NCBI RefSeq assembly: GCF_007273535.1
Contig: NZ_RIBP01000001.1
Location: forward strand, 1,392,739-1,456,738
DNA from: Niallia circulans
GTDB lineage: Bacteria; Bacillota; Bacilli; Bacillales; Cytobacillaceae
Direction: 5' to 3'
Length of the DNA: 64,000 nt
The notes beneath the pieces are model-generated. The model ran no database searches. It worked only from the letters and a program-made list of their open reading frames with translations, and was not told the origin of the DNA. The position numbers were made by a program, and so were the translations under genes. Shown here in pieces: positions 16,191 to 24,984 of the stretch; position 1 is the stretch's first letter; each line of letters starts with the position of its first letter.

Positions 16191-17240
16191 TTATTTAGCC
16201 GGTACAGCATCCAGAAGGTCATCTCCAATTTCACCGACGATTTCTTCCAATATGTCTTCCATCGAAACAATACCTGCTGTTTGACCGTTCTTATTTTTCA
16301 CAATGGCTAAATGTGTGCTGCTTTGCTGCATTTTCAAAAGAGCGTCCTTAATAGGAGCTGTCTCCATAAAACTTGGGAGTTTATGGATGAACTTTTCCAA
16401 CTTAAGCTCTCTTCCTGCAACAATATTTGTCAGCATTTCTTTTGTATTAATAAACCCGATAAATACTCCGTTTTCGGTAACAGGATATCGCGTATATTCA
16501 TGCTCATCCAAAATTGTAATTAATTCCGCAAATGGCATGCCTTTTTCTACAGAAACAATGCGCTCTTTCGGTATCATAATATCTTTTAAAATTCGCTCAT
16601 CAAATGCAAAGATATTCTCCAAGTACTCCAGCTCTGTTCTGTTGATTTCGCCACTTTCATAGCTTTGTGTAACAATCAGCTTTAATTCTTCCTCAGAATG
16701 GACTGATTCATGACCAGCTGGTTTTACCCCAAACATTCGAAGAAGAGCACGGGAAGAGCCGTTTAAAGCAGCTATGAAAGGCTTAGTTACTTTACCAAAC
16801 CAATATAATGGTGGCGCAAGCATAAGCGTCATCTTTTCAGCATATTGAATGGCCAATGTTTTAGGTGCTAGCTCTCCAAGCACAACATGGAGAAATGTAA
16901 CGACTGATAAAGCGATCGCATAAGACAGCACTGTTGCTAAAGCTTCTGGAACATTAAACCTTTCAAATAGAGGATGAAGCATTTTCTCTACTGTAGGTTC
17001 GCCTAATGCACCAAGTACTAATGCAGTTATTGTAATTCCCAGCTGACAGGCAGACAGGTAAAAATCGAGATTTTGAGCAACTTTTTTTGCTATCAAAGCC
17101 TTCTTATTACCTTCTGCTATTAATTGATCGATCCGTGACATCCTTACCTTCAATATCGCAAACTCAGCACCAACAAAAAATGCAGTCAATCCAATAAATA
17201 CGGCTACTAAAAACAAATTTAATACTATAAATCCGTCCAA
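16191..17240 (-). CDS. CNNM/CorC-family membrane protein, short form
   Basis: A 349-residue protein with an N-terminal CNNM domain of about four membrane helices (residues 1-190) and two CBS repeats (about 205-340). It stops at IVGEIGDDLLDAVPAK, so the C-terminal CorC_HlyC domain present in its neighbour is missing. The family includes Mg2+ exporters such as B. subtilis MpfA (YhdP). It is a clear paralogue of the gene 44 bp upstream, with near-identical motifs (SACQLGIT, GVKPAGHE, EELK), so a tandem duplication followed by loss of the C-terminal domain is likely. Confidence 0.88.
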   Translation of the reverse strand: MDGFIVLNLFLVAVFIGLTAFFVGAEFAILKVRMSRIDQLIAEGNKKALIAKKVAQNLDFYLSACQLGITITALVLGALGEPTVEKMLHPLFERFNVPEALATVLSYAIALSVVTFLHVVLGELAPKTLAIQYAEKMTLMLAPPLYWFGKVTKPFIAALNGSSRALLRMFGVKPAGHESVHSEEELKLIVTQSYESGEINRTELEYLENIFAFDERILKDIMIPKERIVSVEKGMPFAELITILDEHEYTRYPVTENGVFIGFINTKEMLTNIVAGRELKLEKFIHKLPSFMETAPIKDALLKMQQSSTHLAIVKNKNGQTAGIVSMEDILEEIVGEIGDDLLDAVPAK

Positions 17241-17284
17241 TTCATGCGCTCCTATTAATAAAGTTTTTCTTGCTAATTAATTGA

Positions 17285-18616
17285 TTAGTTAAGAACTTCA
17301 ATAGCATCTTCACTTGATTCTAAACGTGTCAATGTAACTTGCTTAATCTGATAATTATCCATTTCGGTGACTGTCCATACATACTTACCATATTCGACTT
17401 GATCATCCAGTTGAACATTATCAACTAACTGAAACTGCATCCAGCCTCCGATTGTATCAATCGTTTCCTTTTCATCAAAGCTGATGCCAAATTGCTCTTC
17501 CAAGTCTTCCAGTAATACTCGGCCATTTACTATATAACGATATTCTCCGATGCTTTGAATATCTTCCACTTCATCTGCATCAAATTCGTCCCTAATCTCG
17601 CCAACTAGTTCCTCCAGAATATCTTCCATTGTCAAGATTCCAGATGTACCTCCATACTCATCAATGACTAATACCATATGAATTCTTTCTTTTTGCATTT
17701 TATACAAAATATCCTGAATTCGAGTAACTTCTAATACAATTGGTAAGTCACGGATAAATTCCTTGAGCTGACGGTTCCTACCTGTTGCCATATTGGATAA
17801 CATTTTTTTGATGTTGACCATTCCGACGATATTGTCTTTATCACCATCTATTGTTACTGGGTAACGTGTATAATTAAACTCATCCAATACTTTAATGATT
17901 TCTTCTCTTTTCATCTCTTGATCCAATGTAATTAAAGATGTCCTTGGCACCATAATATCTTTTGCAACACGCTCATCAAAGGCGAAGACATTTTCCATAT
18001 ATTCAAGCTCTGTCTCATTTAATTCTCCACCCTGATAGCTTTGTGCCATGACTATCTTCAACTCTTCTTCTGAGTAGGCATGCTCGTGTCCTGCAGGTTT
18101 AACACCAAAGATTCGCAGAATTCTTCCAGACGCACCGTTTAACGCCCAAATGAATGGGTACATGATTTTACCAAACCAATACAATGGTCCTGATAACATC
18201 AATGTTAGCTTTTCTGGAAACTCAATTGCTAAAGTTTTAGGCGCCATTTCACCGACGACAACATGCAAGAAAGTAACTAGGATAAATGCAATCGCATAGG
18301 AAGCGATTGAAGATACAGACCCAGGCACATTCAACAAATCAAACACCGGGTATAGAATCCGTTCTATTGCAGGTTTTCCTAGTGCACCAAGTCCTAATGC
18401 TGTCACCGTAATACCTAGCTGACAGGCTGAGAGGTAATAATCGAGATTACCGGCCACTTTTTTTGCCATTACTGCTTTTTTGTTCCCTTCTGCAATCAGC
18501 TGATCGATTCGCGACATTCTAATTTTAACGACCGCAAACTCAGAGCCGACGAAAAATGCCGTAAGCACGATCAAGATTACAAGTATGAACAGATTTGTAA
18601 GAGTAATTATGTCCAA
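17285..18616 (-). CDS. CNNM/CorC-family membrane protein, full length
   Basis: A 443-residue protein: CNNM membrane domain (about 1-190), CBS pair (about 210-335) and the C-terminal CorC_HlyC domain (about 350-430, containing GRVLLEDLEEQFG). This is the complete architecture of MpfA/YhdP/YrkA-type proteins, implicated in Mg2+ efflux. It follows a MerR regulator gene by about 40 bp on the same strand and precedes its shorter paralogue, an arrangement like the yhdP-yhdQ neighbourhood of B. subtilis. Confidence 0.9.
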   Translation of the reverse strand: MDIITLTNLFILVILIVLTAFFVGSEFAVVKIRMSRIDQLIAEGNKKAVMAKKVAGNLDYYLSACQLGITVTALGLGALGKPAIERILYPVFDLLNVPGSVSSIASYAIAFILVTFLHVVVGEMAPKTLAIEFPEKLTLMLSGPLYWFGKIMYPFIWALNGASGRILRIFGVKPAGHEHAYSEEELKIVMAQSYQGGELNETELEYMENVFAFDERVAKDIMVPRTSLITLDQEMKREEIIKVLDEFNYTRYPVTIDGDKDNIVGMVNIKKMLSNMATGRNRQLKEFIRDLPIVLEVTRIQDILYKMQKERIHMVLVIDEYGGTSGILTMEDILEELVGEIRDEFDADEVEDIQSIGEYRYIVNGRVLLEDLEEQFGISFDEKETIDTIGGWMQFQLVDNVQLDDQVEYGKYVWTVTEMDNYQIKQVTLTRLESSEDAIEVLN

Positions 18617-18659
18617 TCAGTTCCCTCAAATTGAGGGATTCACCTCCGTAAAAAAATAG

Positions 18660-19046
18660 TTATAACAATGCTAACAGCGTCATAATTGCTGTCATTTTCG
18701 GTTCAATACGTTTATATACCTTCAGTTTCTCTTCTGGCGGTACATTTTTTAGTTTTTCTTCAAGAATAGACAGCTTTTTTTGTAAACAGTTTATTTCATC
18801 CTGTACATCGCAAATAATCGGTTCGATGTCACCTGAAAATTCTGAGTGGAGTACTTCCTTAATTTCCTCCATGGACATTCTTTGCTGTTTTAGAATTTTA
18901 ATTCTTTCCAGTGTTTCAAGTACGTCCTCTGGATATAAGCGGTAATTAGAGGAAGACCGCTGTACCTCCAGCAACCCAATTTGAGTATAATAATCAATTG
19001 TCCTCGATGATAAACCGCTTAATTCCGCCACTTTTCCGATACGCAA
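18660..19046 (-). CDS. MerR-family transcriptional regulator
   Basis: A 128-residue regulator with the MerR N-terminal winged helix (GKVAELSGLSSRTIDYYTQIGLL), a coiled dimerisation helix (about 80-112) and a short C-terminus. There is no Cys pair for thiol metal ligands, only one Cys near position 78 and one near 88, so a metal ligand role is unclear. It is the first gene of the unit that includes the two CorC-type proteins and yugP, and probably activates them and itself from the dyads at 19120-19137. Confidence 0.87.
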   Translation of the reverse strand: MRIGKVAELSGLSSRTIDYYTQIGLLEVQRSSSNYRLYPEDVLETLERIKILKQQRMSMEEIKEVLHSEFSGDIEPIICDVQDEINCLQKKLSILEEKLKNVPPEEKLKVYKRIEPKMTAIMTLLALL

Positions 19047-19119
19047 TAACGCCTCCCCAAATTACTCACCCTTTCTATACGTTATTATTTATATATAATG
19101 ATAACATGCTTTATAAAAA

Positions 19120-19137
19120 CTGTACAGTATAACGTTA
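19120..19137. promoter_or_regulatory. Palindromes upstream of the merR gene
   Basis: CTGTACAG (19120-19127) and TAACGTTA (19130-19137) are adjacent 8-bp palindromes, about 75-90 bp upstream of the MerR start. MerR proteins bind dyads between -35 and -10; these are candidates for autoregulation. Confidence 0.4.
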
Positions 19138-19390
19138 CGGTTTTCGTTTTCAATAATTATTGCTTTTTATTTTTACCAGCTTATGCTGTAATCATTTACT
19201 TTTCTGCCATTTTTATATGTATGTAAAAATTGGTGTATTAAAACTAAAAAACCGAACTATTAGTTCGGTTTTCCCAATGGTTCATATACTTTTGTCACAG
19301 CCTCTATCTTAGGCTGAAAATACTTATTTCCAGTCTTTATGTGAAAATGGAGTGCAAGCTCCTTAACAATAACTTTTATATATTTTTCGG
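19138..19390. other. Intergenic stretch between merR promoter and XRE gene
   Basis: AT-rich; contains only the terminator at 19248-19272. The 115 bp between that hairpin and the XRE stop (19276-19390) show no frame with a ribosome binding site. Confidence 0.5.
19248..19272 (-). terminator. Terminator after the XRE regulator gene
   Basis: AAAACCGAACT and AGTTCGGTTTT pair perfectly (11 bp) around a 3-nt loop. On the minus strand it continues with TTTAGTTTTAA, serving the XRE gene 120 bp upstream. It is symmetrical and could also work from the plus strand. Confidence 0.75.
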
Positions 19391-19840
19391 TTAATCTATA
19401 TATTTATTTTTCAGCTGATCTGCTCCAATTCCACCAACAAGCATTAACACTAAAGGTAGGAATGAAGTTCCTGTTGGCAACCCTTCTAAACTTATATTTG
19501 TCCAATCAAAATAATTGAACAGCATAATAACAATTTTTCCAACCATTAACAGAACACCAATTGTAAAGATGCTCTCAAAGAACACCTTCCACTTTGGATA
19601 TGCGAGCTTCTTACTATCTTTAATCACTTTGTCCTTCAATTCTTCATCACTCCTTAGCATTTCATCGATTGTAACGCCAAATAAATCACTTAAATGAATG
19701 ATTATTTCAATACTGGGATAGTTCTTGCCAGTTTCCCATTTTGAAACAGACTGACGGCTAACATGAATCTTCTCAGAGAGTTCAAGCTGAGACCATCCCT
19801 TTTTTTCACGTTCTTGTTTCAAACGCTCACCAAAAATCAT
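19391..19840 (-). CDS. XRE-family regulator with membrane tail
   Basis: A 149-residue protein with an N-terminal XRE helix-turn-helix (KKGWSQLELSEKIHVSRQSVSKWETGKNYPS, residues 14-45) followed by two hydrophobic helices at about 88-108 and 122-142. Membrane-tethered XRE proteins of this form are common in Firmicutes next to membrane or stress genes; the ligand is unknown. A perfect direct repeat (ATTAGTAA) 32-49 bp before its start may be its own operator. Confidence 0.85.
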   Translation of the reverse strand: MIFGERLKQEREKKGWSQLELSEKIHVSRQSVSKWETGKNYPSIEIIIHLSDLFGVTIDEMLRSDEELKDKVIKDSKKLAYPKWKVFFESIFTIGVLLMVGKIVIMLFNYFDWTNISLEGLPTGTSFLPLVLMLVGGIGADQLKNKYID

Positions 19841-19871
19841 CTTCTCGTTCGCCTGCCTTTACATTTTTTAT

Positions 19872-19889
19872 ATTAGTAAAATTAGTAAC
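19872..19889. promoter_or_regulatory. ATTAGTAA direct repeat before XRE gene
   Basis: ATTAGTAAA and ATTAGTAAC are immediately adjacent (9-bp period), 32 bp upstream of the XRE start. Candidate autoregulatory site; spacing of 9 bp is less usual than full turns. Confidence 0.35.
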
Positions 19890-19913
19890 AAAGTAAAGAT
19901 AGTTCTGTGCGCA

Positions 19914-19942
19914 TCAAGGTGCAACCTATGGTTGCACCTTGA
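19914..19942 (+). terminator. 12-bp perfect hairpin with plus-strand U run
   Basis: TCAAGGTGCAAC pairs with GTTGCACCTTGA around CTATG, then the plus strand reads TTTTCCTTTGTTTTTT. It has terminator form for a plus-strand transcript, yet no plus-strand gene precedes it; genes on both sides are on the minus strand. Confidence 0.5.
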
Positions 19943-20010
19943 TTTTCCTTTGTTTTTTATAAGTGAATACAGGAAACTAAAGAAAAACCATTTATAAGAT
20001 ATACGGAAAA

Positions 20011-20045
20011 AAAGTTAATGCATAACAGGTCTACGCATTAACTTT
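20011..20045 (-). terminator. Terminator after the beta-helix protein gene
   Basis: On the minus strand AAAGTTAATGC pairs with GCATTAACTTT around 13 nt and is followed by TTTTCCG. It begins 9 bp after the 20054 stop. Confidence 0.8.
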
Positions 20046-20053
20046 AATAGGAT

Positions 20054-21481
20054 TTATTCAATAATTTCCTTCACAGGAGAGTCAGCGTTCAGCGTAAAAT
20101 CACCACTGTCTGCATCAACAAAATCAGGATCCATATACATGGAATTACTGTCACTATTTGTTGCATCTTGGAAGTCAGTAATGCTTGTATATTCTTCGTT
20201 TTTCCAAACCCAAAGCGGCTCCTTCTCCTCTTCCTTATCATAGATATTGCTTGCGAGAGAATTTTTTGTATTAGCAGTGAAATAATTAACAATGAATATT
20301 CCGTTATCACTTGAGGAAAGGATATTTTTTTCGATTTTATTGCCGCTCGTATCATGCTGCAGCATTAATTGTCCGCCGTCCAAACCTTTGATATCATTTT
20401 TGTACAATATATTTTTAGAAATAGTCGAGTCCTTTGTGCCTCCTCGGTCCGTATCATAACCGCCAATTGAAATCCCCGTATAATTATTTTCATATACAGT
20501 ATTATTGGTAATATCAATATTAATGGCATATTTCTTAAGATGTTCAGACGTTGCTTCAATCCCAAGGTCATTATTGTAGATAGTATTTTGGTCTACCGTA
20601 ATATCCCTGCCACCATCAATATAAATTCCCCCAGCACTGTAGTCTTCTCCGTAAGCAGGGTTTCCATATGATGTATTATTGGACACAATATTGTGACTGA
20701 CCGTTCCATTTCGAACATAATCATTCTCTTCACTTGTGCCCTCATAGCCAATCATATCAATTCCAATATTATCATTGTTGCGGACAGTATTATGCGAAAT
20801 AACAAATCCATCAATGTTTCCGTTTAAAACAAGCGCTTCACTCGCACCAAGCTTTAAATTTTCTACAAGGTTATTTTCTATTGTTATGTCTTTCATAGCT
20901 TTGGTCGCATAAAAGGCAATCCCATGACCGTTTCCATCATCATGTAATGTTTTTATATTTCGGACCGTATTATCCTTAATCGTAATATGACTGCTGTTTC
21001 CTGCAACATATATTCCGATGACCGTTTCATCTGCAAGCCTTGTAGATAAGTCAGAAAACGTTAGCCCTTTTAGAGTAATATAGCTTTTATCGATAATAGA
21101 TGCGAGAGCAGTGTCCTCCTCTACATCCTCCATATTTTCACCACTGATAATGACTTTTTCTCCCTTATACGCTTCAAAAGTAATTGGGTCTGTTTTCGTT
21201 CCACTATGGTTCACATCTAACGCCTCATAATAGGTTCCTGCACGTATATATACAGTAGTGCCAGGAGTAGCTTCTAAACTCGCCTTTTCCAATGTCTTGA
21301 ATGGTTCCTCAATGGTCCCCGCATTTTCGTCTTCCCCATCTTCTGCTACATAAAGTGTCTGTTTAGCTGCTGCTACCTTTGTTTCTTGTTCTTCTGTGTC
21401 TGTGTCATCCTGTTGTAAATAAACGAACAGACAGACAGCAGCGATAATAGTTGCCAATAGTAATAATATTTTTTTCATCAT
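20054..21481 (-). CDS. Secreted right-handed beta-helix protein
   Basis: A 475-residue protein with an N-terminal membrane/signal segment (MKKILLLLATIIAAVCLFVYL), an acidic linker and then repeated beta-helix rungs marked by Asn ladders (ITIKDNTVRNI, ITIENNLVENL, FVISHNTVRNN, ITVDQNTIYNN, IDITNNTVYEN). The first rungs contain the DUF1565/pectate-lyase-like start (YVAEDGEDENAGTIEEPFKT). It resembles Bacillus polysaccharide-binding or lyase-like exoproteins; catalytic residues could not be identified, so sugar degradation is only a possibility. It is monocistronic with its own terminator. Confidence 0.82.
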   Translation of the reverse strand: MMKKILLLLATIIAAVCLFVYLQQDDTDTEEQETKVAAAKQTLYVAEDGEDENAGTIEEPFKTLEKASLEATPGTTVYIRAGTYYEALDVNHSGTKTDPITFEAYKGEKVIISGENMEDVEEDTALASIIDKSYITLKGLTFSDLSTRLADETVIGIYVAGNSSHITIKDNTVRNIKTLHDDGNGHGIAFYATKAMKDITIENNLVENLKLGASEALVLNGNIDGFVISHNTVRNNDNIGIDMIGYEGTSEENDYVRNGTVSHNIVSNNTSYGNPAYGEDYSAGGIYIDGGRDITVDQNTIYNNDLGIEATSEHLKKYAINIDITNNTVYENNYTGISIGGYDTDRGGTKDSTISKNILYKNDIKGLDGGQLMLQHDTSGNKIEKNILSSSDNGIFIVNYFTANTKNSLASNIYDKEEEKEPLWVWKNEEYTSITDFQDATNSDSNSMYMDPDFVDADSGDFTLNADSPVKEIIE

Positions 21482-21843
21482 AACGTCCTTTTCCTTTAAT
21501 ATGCTTCGCTTTTTATCTTGAAGGAAGATCCGTCGTTTGGCAAGGAAGGTTATTGTAACTCTTCGTTAATTACACCACATAAGCATTAACAATAGATCAC
21601 ACAATGCCAATCTCTATAGACATGTTATATGTTCTGTAGCCCAGCCTGTAATAATGAATTAAATCAGTAATAAAATGACATCTCCCAGCATAAAAATATT
21701 TTTGTTCTATGTACGATATTTGTTTAGCTAGCCATTTTTCAATATATACGAAAACATGTGTTGTTCTGGGTAACTATAAAGGGGTTTTCATCATATAAGT
21801 AGGATGTTTTTCCATTAGTTATTAAGAAATGGAGGTAGTAATA
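21482..21843. other. Divergent intergenic region
   Basis: About 360 bp between the minus-strand beta-helix gene and the plus-strand gene at 21844. It must hold both promoters, but no convincing -35/-10 pair, operator or small gene could be fixed. Confidence 0.4.
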
Positions 21844-22326
21844 ATGATCAAATTTTATTCCCATCAAGGCATTGTCAGAAGTATAGGTGATTATCATACC
21901 GGAGAAAATGATGGCTGTTATAAAATCTTTGCTATCGAGGACAGTTCAGGCGGGATTGTCAATTTTATCGTAAGCCCCTCCACCTTTTTTGTCGACCATA
22001 TGATTGTGCAGCCTGGCGATCGTATAACTGGATTTTATGATGGTAATGCCCCTGTTCCACTTATTTATCCCCCCCAGTACCAAGCACTGGCAATTGCGAA
22101 GGAGGTTCCTTATCAAAATGTTAAAGCAGACTATTTTAATAGTAATTTAGTAAGCAGTGATGGAAGTCTGAAGCTGAATTTATCACCAAGCACCCCAGTA
22201 CTTTTAAAGAATGGTCAACCCTTTTCCAAGCTGCCGATAAACCGAAATCTTATCGTTCTTTATGGTCCAACTACAAAAAGTATTCCAGCACAAACTACCC
22301 CTTATAAAATTATTGTTTGGTGCTAA
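21844..22326 (+). CDS. Conserved hypothetical protein, 160 residues
   Basis: The ATG at 21844 is preferred over a frame start five codons earlier because GGAGG lies 8 nt upstream. The product is soluble and beta-rich: FYSHQGIVRSIGDY, then FVSPSTF-like hydrophobic strands, a YPPQYQALAIAKE segment and a C-terminal Cys. The glycine- and proline-rich strands recall OB-fold-like or spore-associated small proteins, but I do not recognise the family. It stands alone between the beta-helix gene and the malic enzyme. Confidence 0.7.
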   Translation: MIKFYSHQGIVRSIGDYHTGENDGCYKIFAIEDSSGGIVNFIVSPSTFFVDHMIVQPGDRITGFYDGNAPVPLIYPPQYQALAIAKEVPYQNVKADYFNSNLVSSDGSLKLNLSPSTPVLLKNGQPFSKLPINRNLIVLYGPTTKSIPAQTTPYKIIVWC

Positions 22327-22445
22327 TCACTATAATTCCAATTTAATTGTTTGATAGTCATACTTATAACCTTCTTTATAGGAATATCATTTGCGTTTTT
22401 TAAGCGCTTACATTATTATTTTAATGTAGTGTAAAGTTAACATTT

Positions 22446-22601
22446 TTGTTCTTATTTTTAGCTTTTATTCTCATAGCTAGAAAGACTCTTTGTTTATTTT
22501 CAGCAAAATGGATAGTTTTGAAGGGAGCTGATTTACGAACTGGTTTGATAAGCAGCTTTTTTATTTTAAGCCTTATTGCTGGAACAATCACACTCTATTG
22601 A
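22446..22601 (+). CDS. Possible 51-residue membrane peptide
   Basis: A TTG-started frame encodes two hydrophobic segments (residues 1-10 and about 34-51) around a basic, amphipathic middle (ARKTLCLFSAKWIVLKGADLR). The composition is protein-like rather than random, but no good ribosome binding site precedes the TTG. It may be a small membrane protein or the remnant of a longer one cut at the N-terminus. It lies in the 340-bp gap before the malic enzyme gene; nothing else is seen there. Confidence 0.3.
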   Translation: MFLFLAFILIARKTLCLFSAKWIVLKGADLRTGLISSFFILSLIAGTITLY

Positions 22602-22669
22602 TTACTTCTGCTATTGCCTGTTTCATATGTTTGGCTTATAACACTTAATACTTAATGGGAGTGGATTTG

Positions 22670-24091
22670 ATGTCAATACCGAGCGGAGCTAGCATGAATA
22701 TTATTATTCGCATACAGTTGGAGACTAGTATTATTTCTTTAGGGGAAATCGTAAATGTAATCGGAGATGAAGCTGGAGATATTATCGGGCTTGACGTCAT
22801 ATCATCAAGCAAAACCAGTACTGTTCGAGATATAACCGTCCGGGTTCACAATAACAATCACGGCCAACAGGTAGTGAGTGCCATTTCCAATTTAGCCGGA
22901 GTTAATATTGTCAATGTATCTGACAGTACTTTTCTTCTTCACTTAGGCGGCAAGATTGAAATGAAGCCAAAGGTTCGGATTAAAAACCGTGATGACCTGT
23001 CAAGGGTTTATACACCTGGAGTCGCTGCCATCAGTGAAGCGATACATGCCGATCCAAGCAAGGTTTATTCTCTCACCATGAAAAGCAATACGGTGGCGAT
23101 TGTCACAGATGGAACAGCAGTGCTTGGACTTGGTGATATCGGTCCAGAAGCGGCCATGCCCGTTATGGAAGGGAAAGCGATGCTGTTTAAGCAGTTGGCA
23201 AATGTCGATGCATTTCCGATTTGCCTTGATACAAAAGACACAGAGGAAATCATTCGCATTGTCAAATCGATTTCCCCTACATTTGGAGGAATAAATCTTG
23301 AAGACATTGCCTCTCCCCGCTGCTTTGAAATAGAACAACGACTGAAGCAAGAATTGAATATCCCTGTATTCCATGATGACCAGCACGGAACGGCTGTTGC
23401 CATTTATGCCGGTTTGCTTAATGCTTTGAAAATCGTCCAAAAAAACGTCAAAGATATTAAAGTAGTCATTAATGGAATTGGAGCAGCAGGAATTGCCTGC
23501 ACCAAAATCCTTTTAGCTGCAGGTGTCCAAAATGTCATCGGTGTTGATCGCAATGGTGCCATTTATCGCGGCGGAGAATACAGCAACCCCCATTGGCAGG
23601 CATATGCAGAAATGACAAATCCAGCAAACCTCCAAGGCAGCCTTTCAGACGTAATAGGTGAAGCCGATGTATTTATCGGTGTTTCTGCCCCGGGTACTTT
23701 GAAGGTGGAGGATGTTCAGAAAATGGCGGCAGACGCCATTGTATTTGCCATGGCAAATCCAGTTCCTGAAATTGATCCTGATTTGGCATCCCCTCATGTA
23801 CGAGTAATGGCAACAGGACGCTCCGATTTTCCTAACCAAATCAATAATGTGCTCTGCTTTCCAGGCATTTTCCGCGGTGCATTAGATTGCCGGGCAAGTG
23901 AAATAAATGAAGCCATGAAATTAGCTGCTGCAGAAGCAATTGCTTCGACCGTCTCTGACGAGGAATTAAGCGAATCCTATATTATCCCGTCTGTATTCAA
24001 CAATAAAGTAGTAGATAAAATTCGCGATGCAGTCGTCAAGGCAGCTGTTGAAACAGGTGTGGCAAAGAAAATACCGAACTCAAATAAATAA
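22670..24091 (+). CDS. NAD(P)-dependent malic enzyme with N-terminal ACT domain
   Basis: A 473-residue malic enzyme: an ACT-like regulatory domain (about 1-80), then the catalytic part with RIKNRDDLSRVYTPGVA, VTDGTAVLGLGDIGP, IFHDDQHGT-type metal site (FHDDQHGTAVA) and a Rossmann motif INGIGAAGIAC. It decarboxylates malate to pyruvate with metal and NAD(P). The fused ACT domain suggests allosteric control by a small ligand. The start at 22670 is chosen because GGAG precedes it; the upstream ATG at 22655 has no ribosome binding site. A clear terminator follows. Confidence 0.9.
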   Translation: MSIPSGASMNIIIRIQLETSIISLGEIVNVIGDEAGDIIGLDVISSSKTSTVRDITVRVHNNNHGQQVVSAISNLAGVNIVNVSDSTFLLHLGGKIEMKPKVRIKNRDDLSRVYTPGVAAISEAIHADPSKVYSLTMKSNTVAIVTDGTAVLGLGDIGPEAAMPVMEGKAMLFKQLANVDAFPICLDTKDTEEIIRIVKSISPTFGGINLEDIASPRCFEIEQRLKQELNIPVFHDDQHGTAVAIYAGLLNALKIVQKNVKDIKVVINGIGAAGIACTKILLAAGVQNVIGVDRNGAIYRGGEYSNPHWQAYAEMTNPANLQGSLSDVIGEADVFIGVSAPGTLKVEDVQKMAADAIVFAMANPVPEIDPDLASPHVRVMATGRSDFPNQINNVLCFPGIFRGALDCRASEINEAMKLAAAEAIASTVSDEELSESYIIPSVFNNKVVDKIRDAVVKAAVETGVAKKIPNSNK

Positions 24092-24105
24092 ACTGTAATA
24101 ATTTC

Positions 24106-24138
24106 AGGCTGTCAGGACCTACTTGACAGCCTTTTATA
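24106..24138 (+). terminator. Terminator of the malic enzyme gene
   Basis: AGGCTGTCA pairs with TGACAGCCT around 9 nt, followed by TTTATATTT, 15 bp after the malic enzyme stop. Confidence 0.85.
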
Positions 24139-24208
24139 TTTAAATATTAATCTAGTATAAATACTCTCCCATTTGGTTATCCTGCTTTTATAAGGGAGAG
24201 TTGAGACG

Positions 24209-24937
24209 ATGAAAAAAACAATATTAATGGTTATATGCTTTTTACTATTAGTTACTATAACAACAAAAGAAACAAAGGCTTTTTATCAGGATAATGAATT
24301 AAGTCAAATAACAAAAATCGCTGTTCAAAACAATATACAAGTAAACACTTGGTCTATGTATATCAAAGAGCCAATTAAACAATTTACTAAAATGAGCGAC
24401 CTTGATAAAGCTGTAGCAGTTTATATGAAAACGGAAAAGGAGTATACATGGTCCAAAAAACAAGCAGAGAAGGATTATTTTAAAATTGAGGGACAAAAGA
24501 AGTCATCGAAATTAGGATTGAAAGAAGAAAAGGCTTTAATTACTATTTACTCTCAAAATGGCAAATACAATTTAAGCATTACATATGATATAAAAGGTAA
24601 GTGGAATGAACGTAAATGGCCCGCAATTTATAACTTATATAAGCAAAAAATAGAGGATTATTCCGTCTTTTACACTATTCAAGGAACTGCCAATATAAAT
24701 CAATCCTTATATTCAGAAGCATCCAAAGTTTTGGCTAGCTTTTCAGGAGAAGAAGTTCAAAGCCTCAAGGAGGAAAACTTTGTATCCTTGTCTGCCTATA
24801 CGAAAAGATGGGAAAATAAACTATCTATTGGTGACAATGAATATATGAATCTACATATTGCATACAGAGCGACTAGTGACTCAACAGATCAAGTAGATGT
24901 TACGATTGGAACGCCTATCATTACTTCAGAATATTAG
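24209..24937 (+). CDS. YwmB-like secreted protein
   Basis: A 242-residue protein with a signal peptide (MKKTILMVICFLLLVTITTKETKA) and a soluble domain rich in Lys and Tyr. The layout, with a SYLYKQK-like middle and a C-terminal YMNLHIAYR followed by VTIGTPIITSEY, matches the YwmB family (DUF1779), TATA-box-binding-protein-like folds found in endospore formers with unknown function. It begins with a TAAGGGAG-type ribosome binding site and is monocistronic. Confidence 0.75.
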   Translation: MKKTILMVICFLLLVTITTKETKAFYQDNELSQITKIAVQNNIQVNTWSMYIKEPIKQFTKMSDLDKAVAVYMKTEKEYTWSKKQAEKDYFKIEGQKKSSKLGLKEEKALITIYSQNGKYNLSITYDIKGKWNERKWPAIYNLYKQKIEDYSVFYTIQGTANINQSLYSEASKVLASFSGEEVQSLKEENFVSLSAYTKRWENKLSIGDNEYMNLHIAYRATSDSTDQVDVTIGTPIITSEY

Positions 24938-24945
24938 GATAAGTT

Positions 24946-24974
24946 AACGAGATGTCTAATTTAGACATCTCGTT
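24946..24974. terminator. Bidirectional terminator, ywmB-like / CDF
   Basis: AACGAGATGTCTA pairs perfectly with TAGACATCTCGTT (13 bp, 3-nt loop) between the convergent genes ending at 24937 and 24985. Confidence 0.8.
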
Positions 24975-24984
24975 TCAGCATTTA

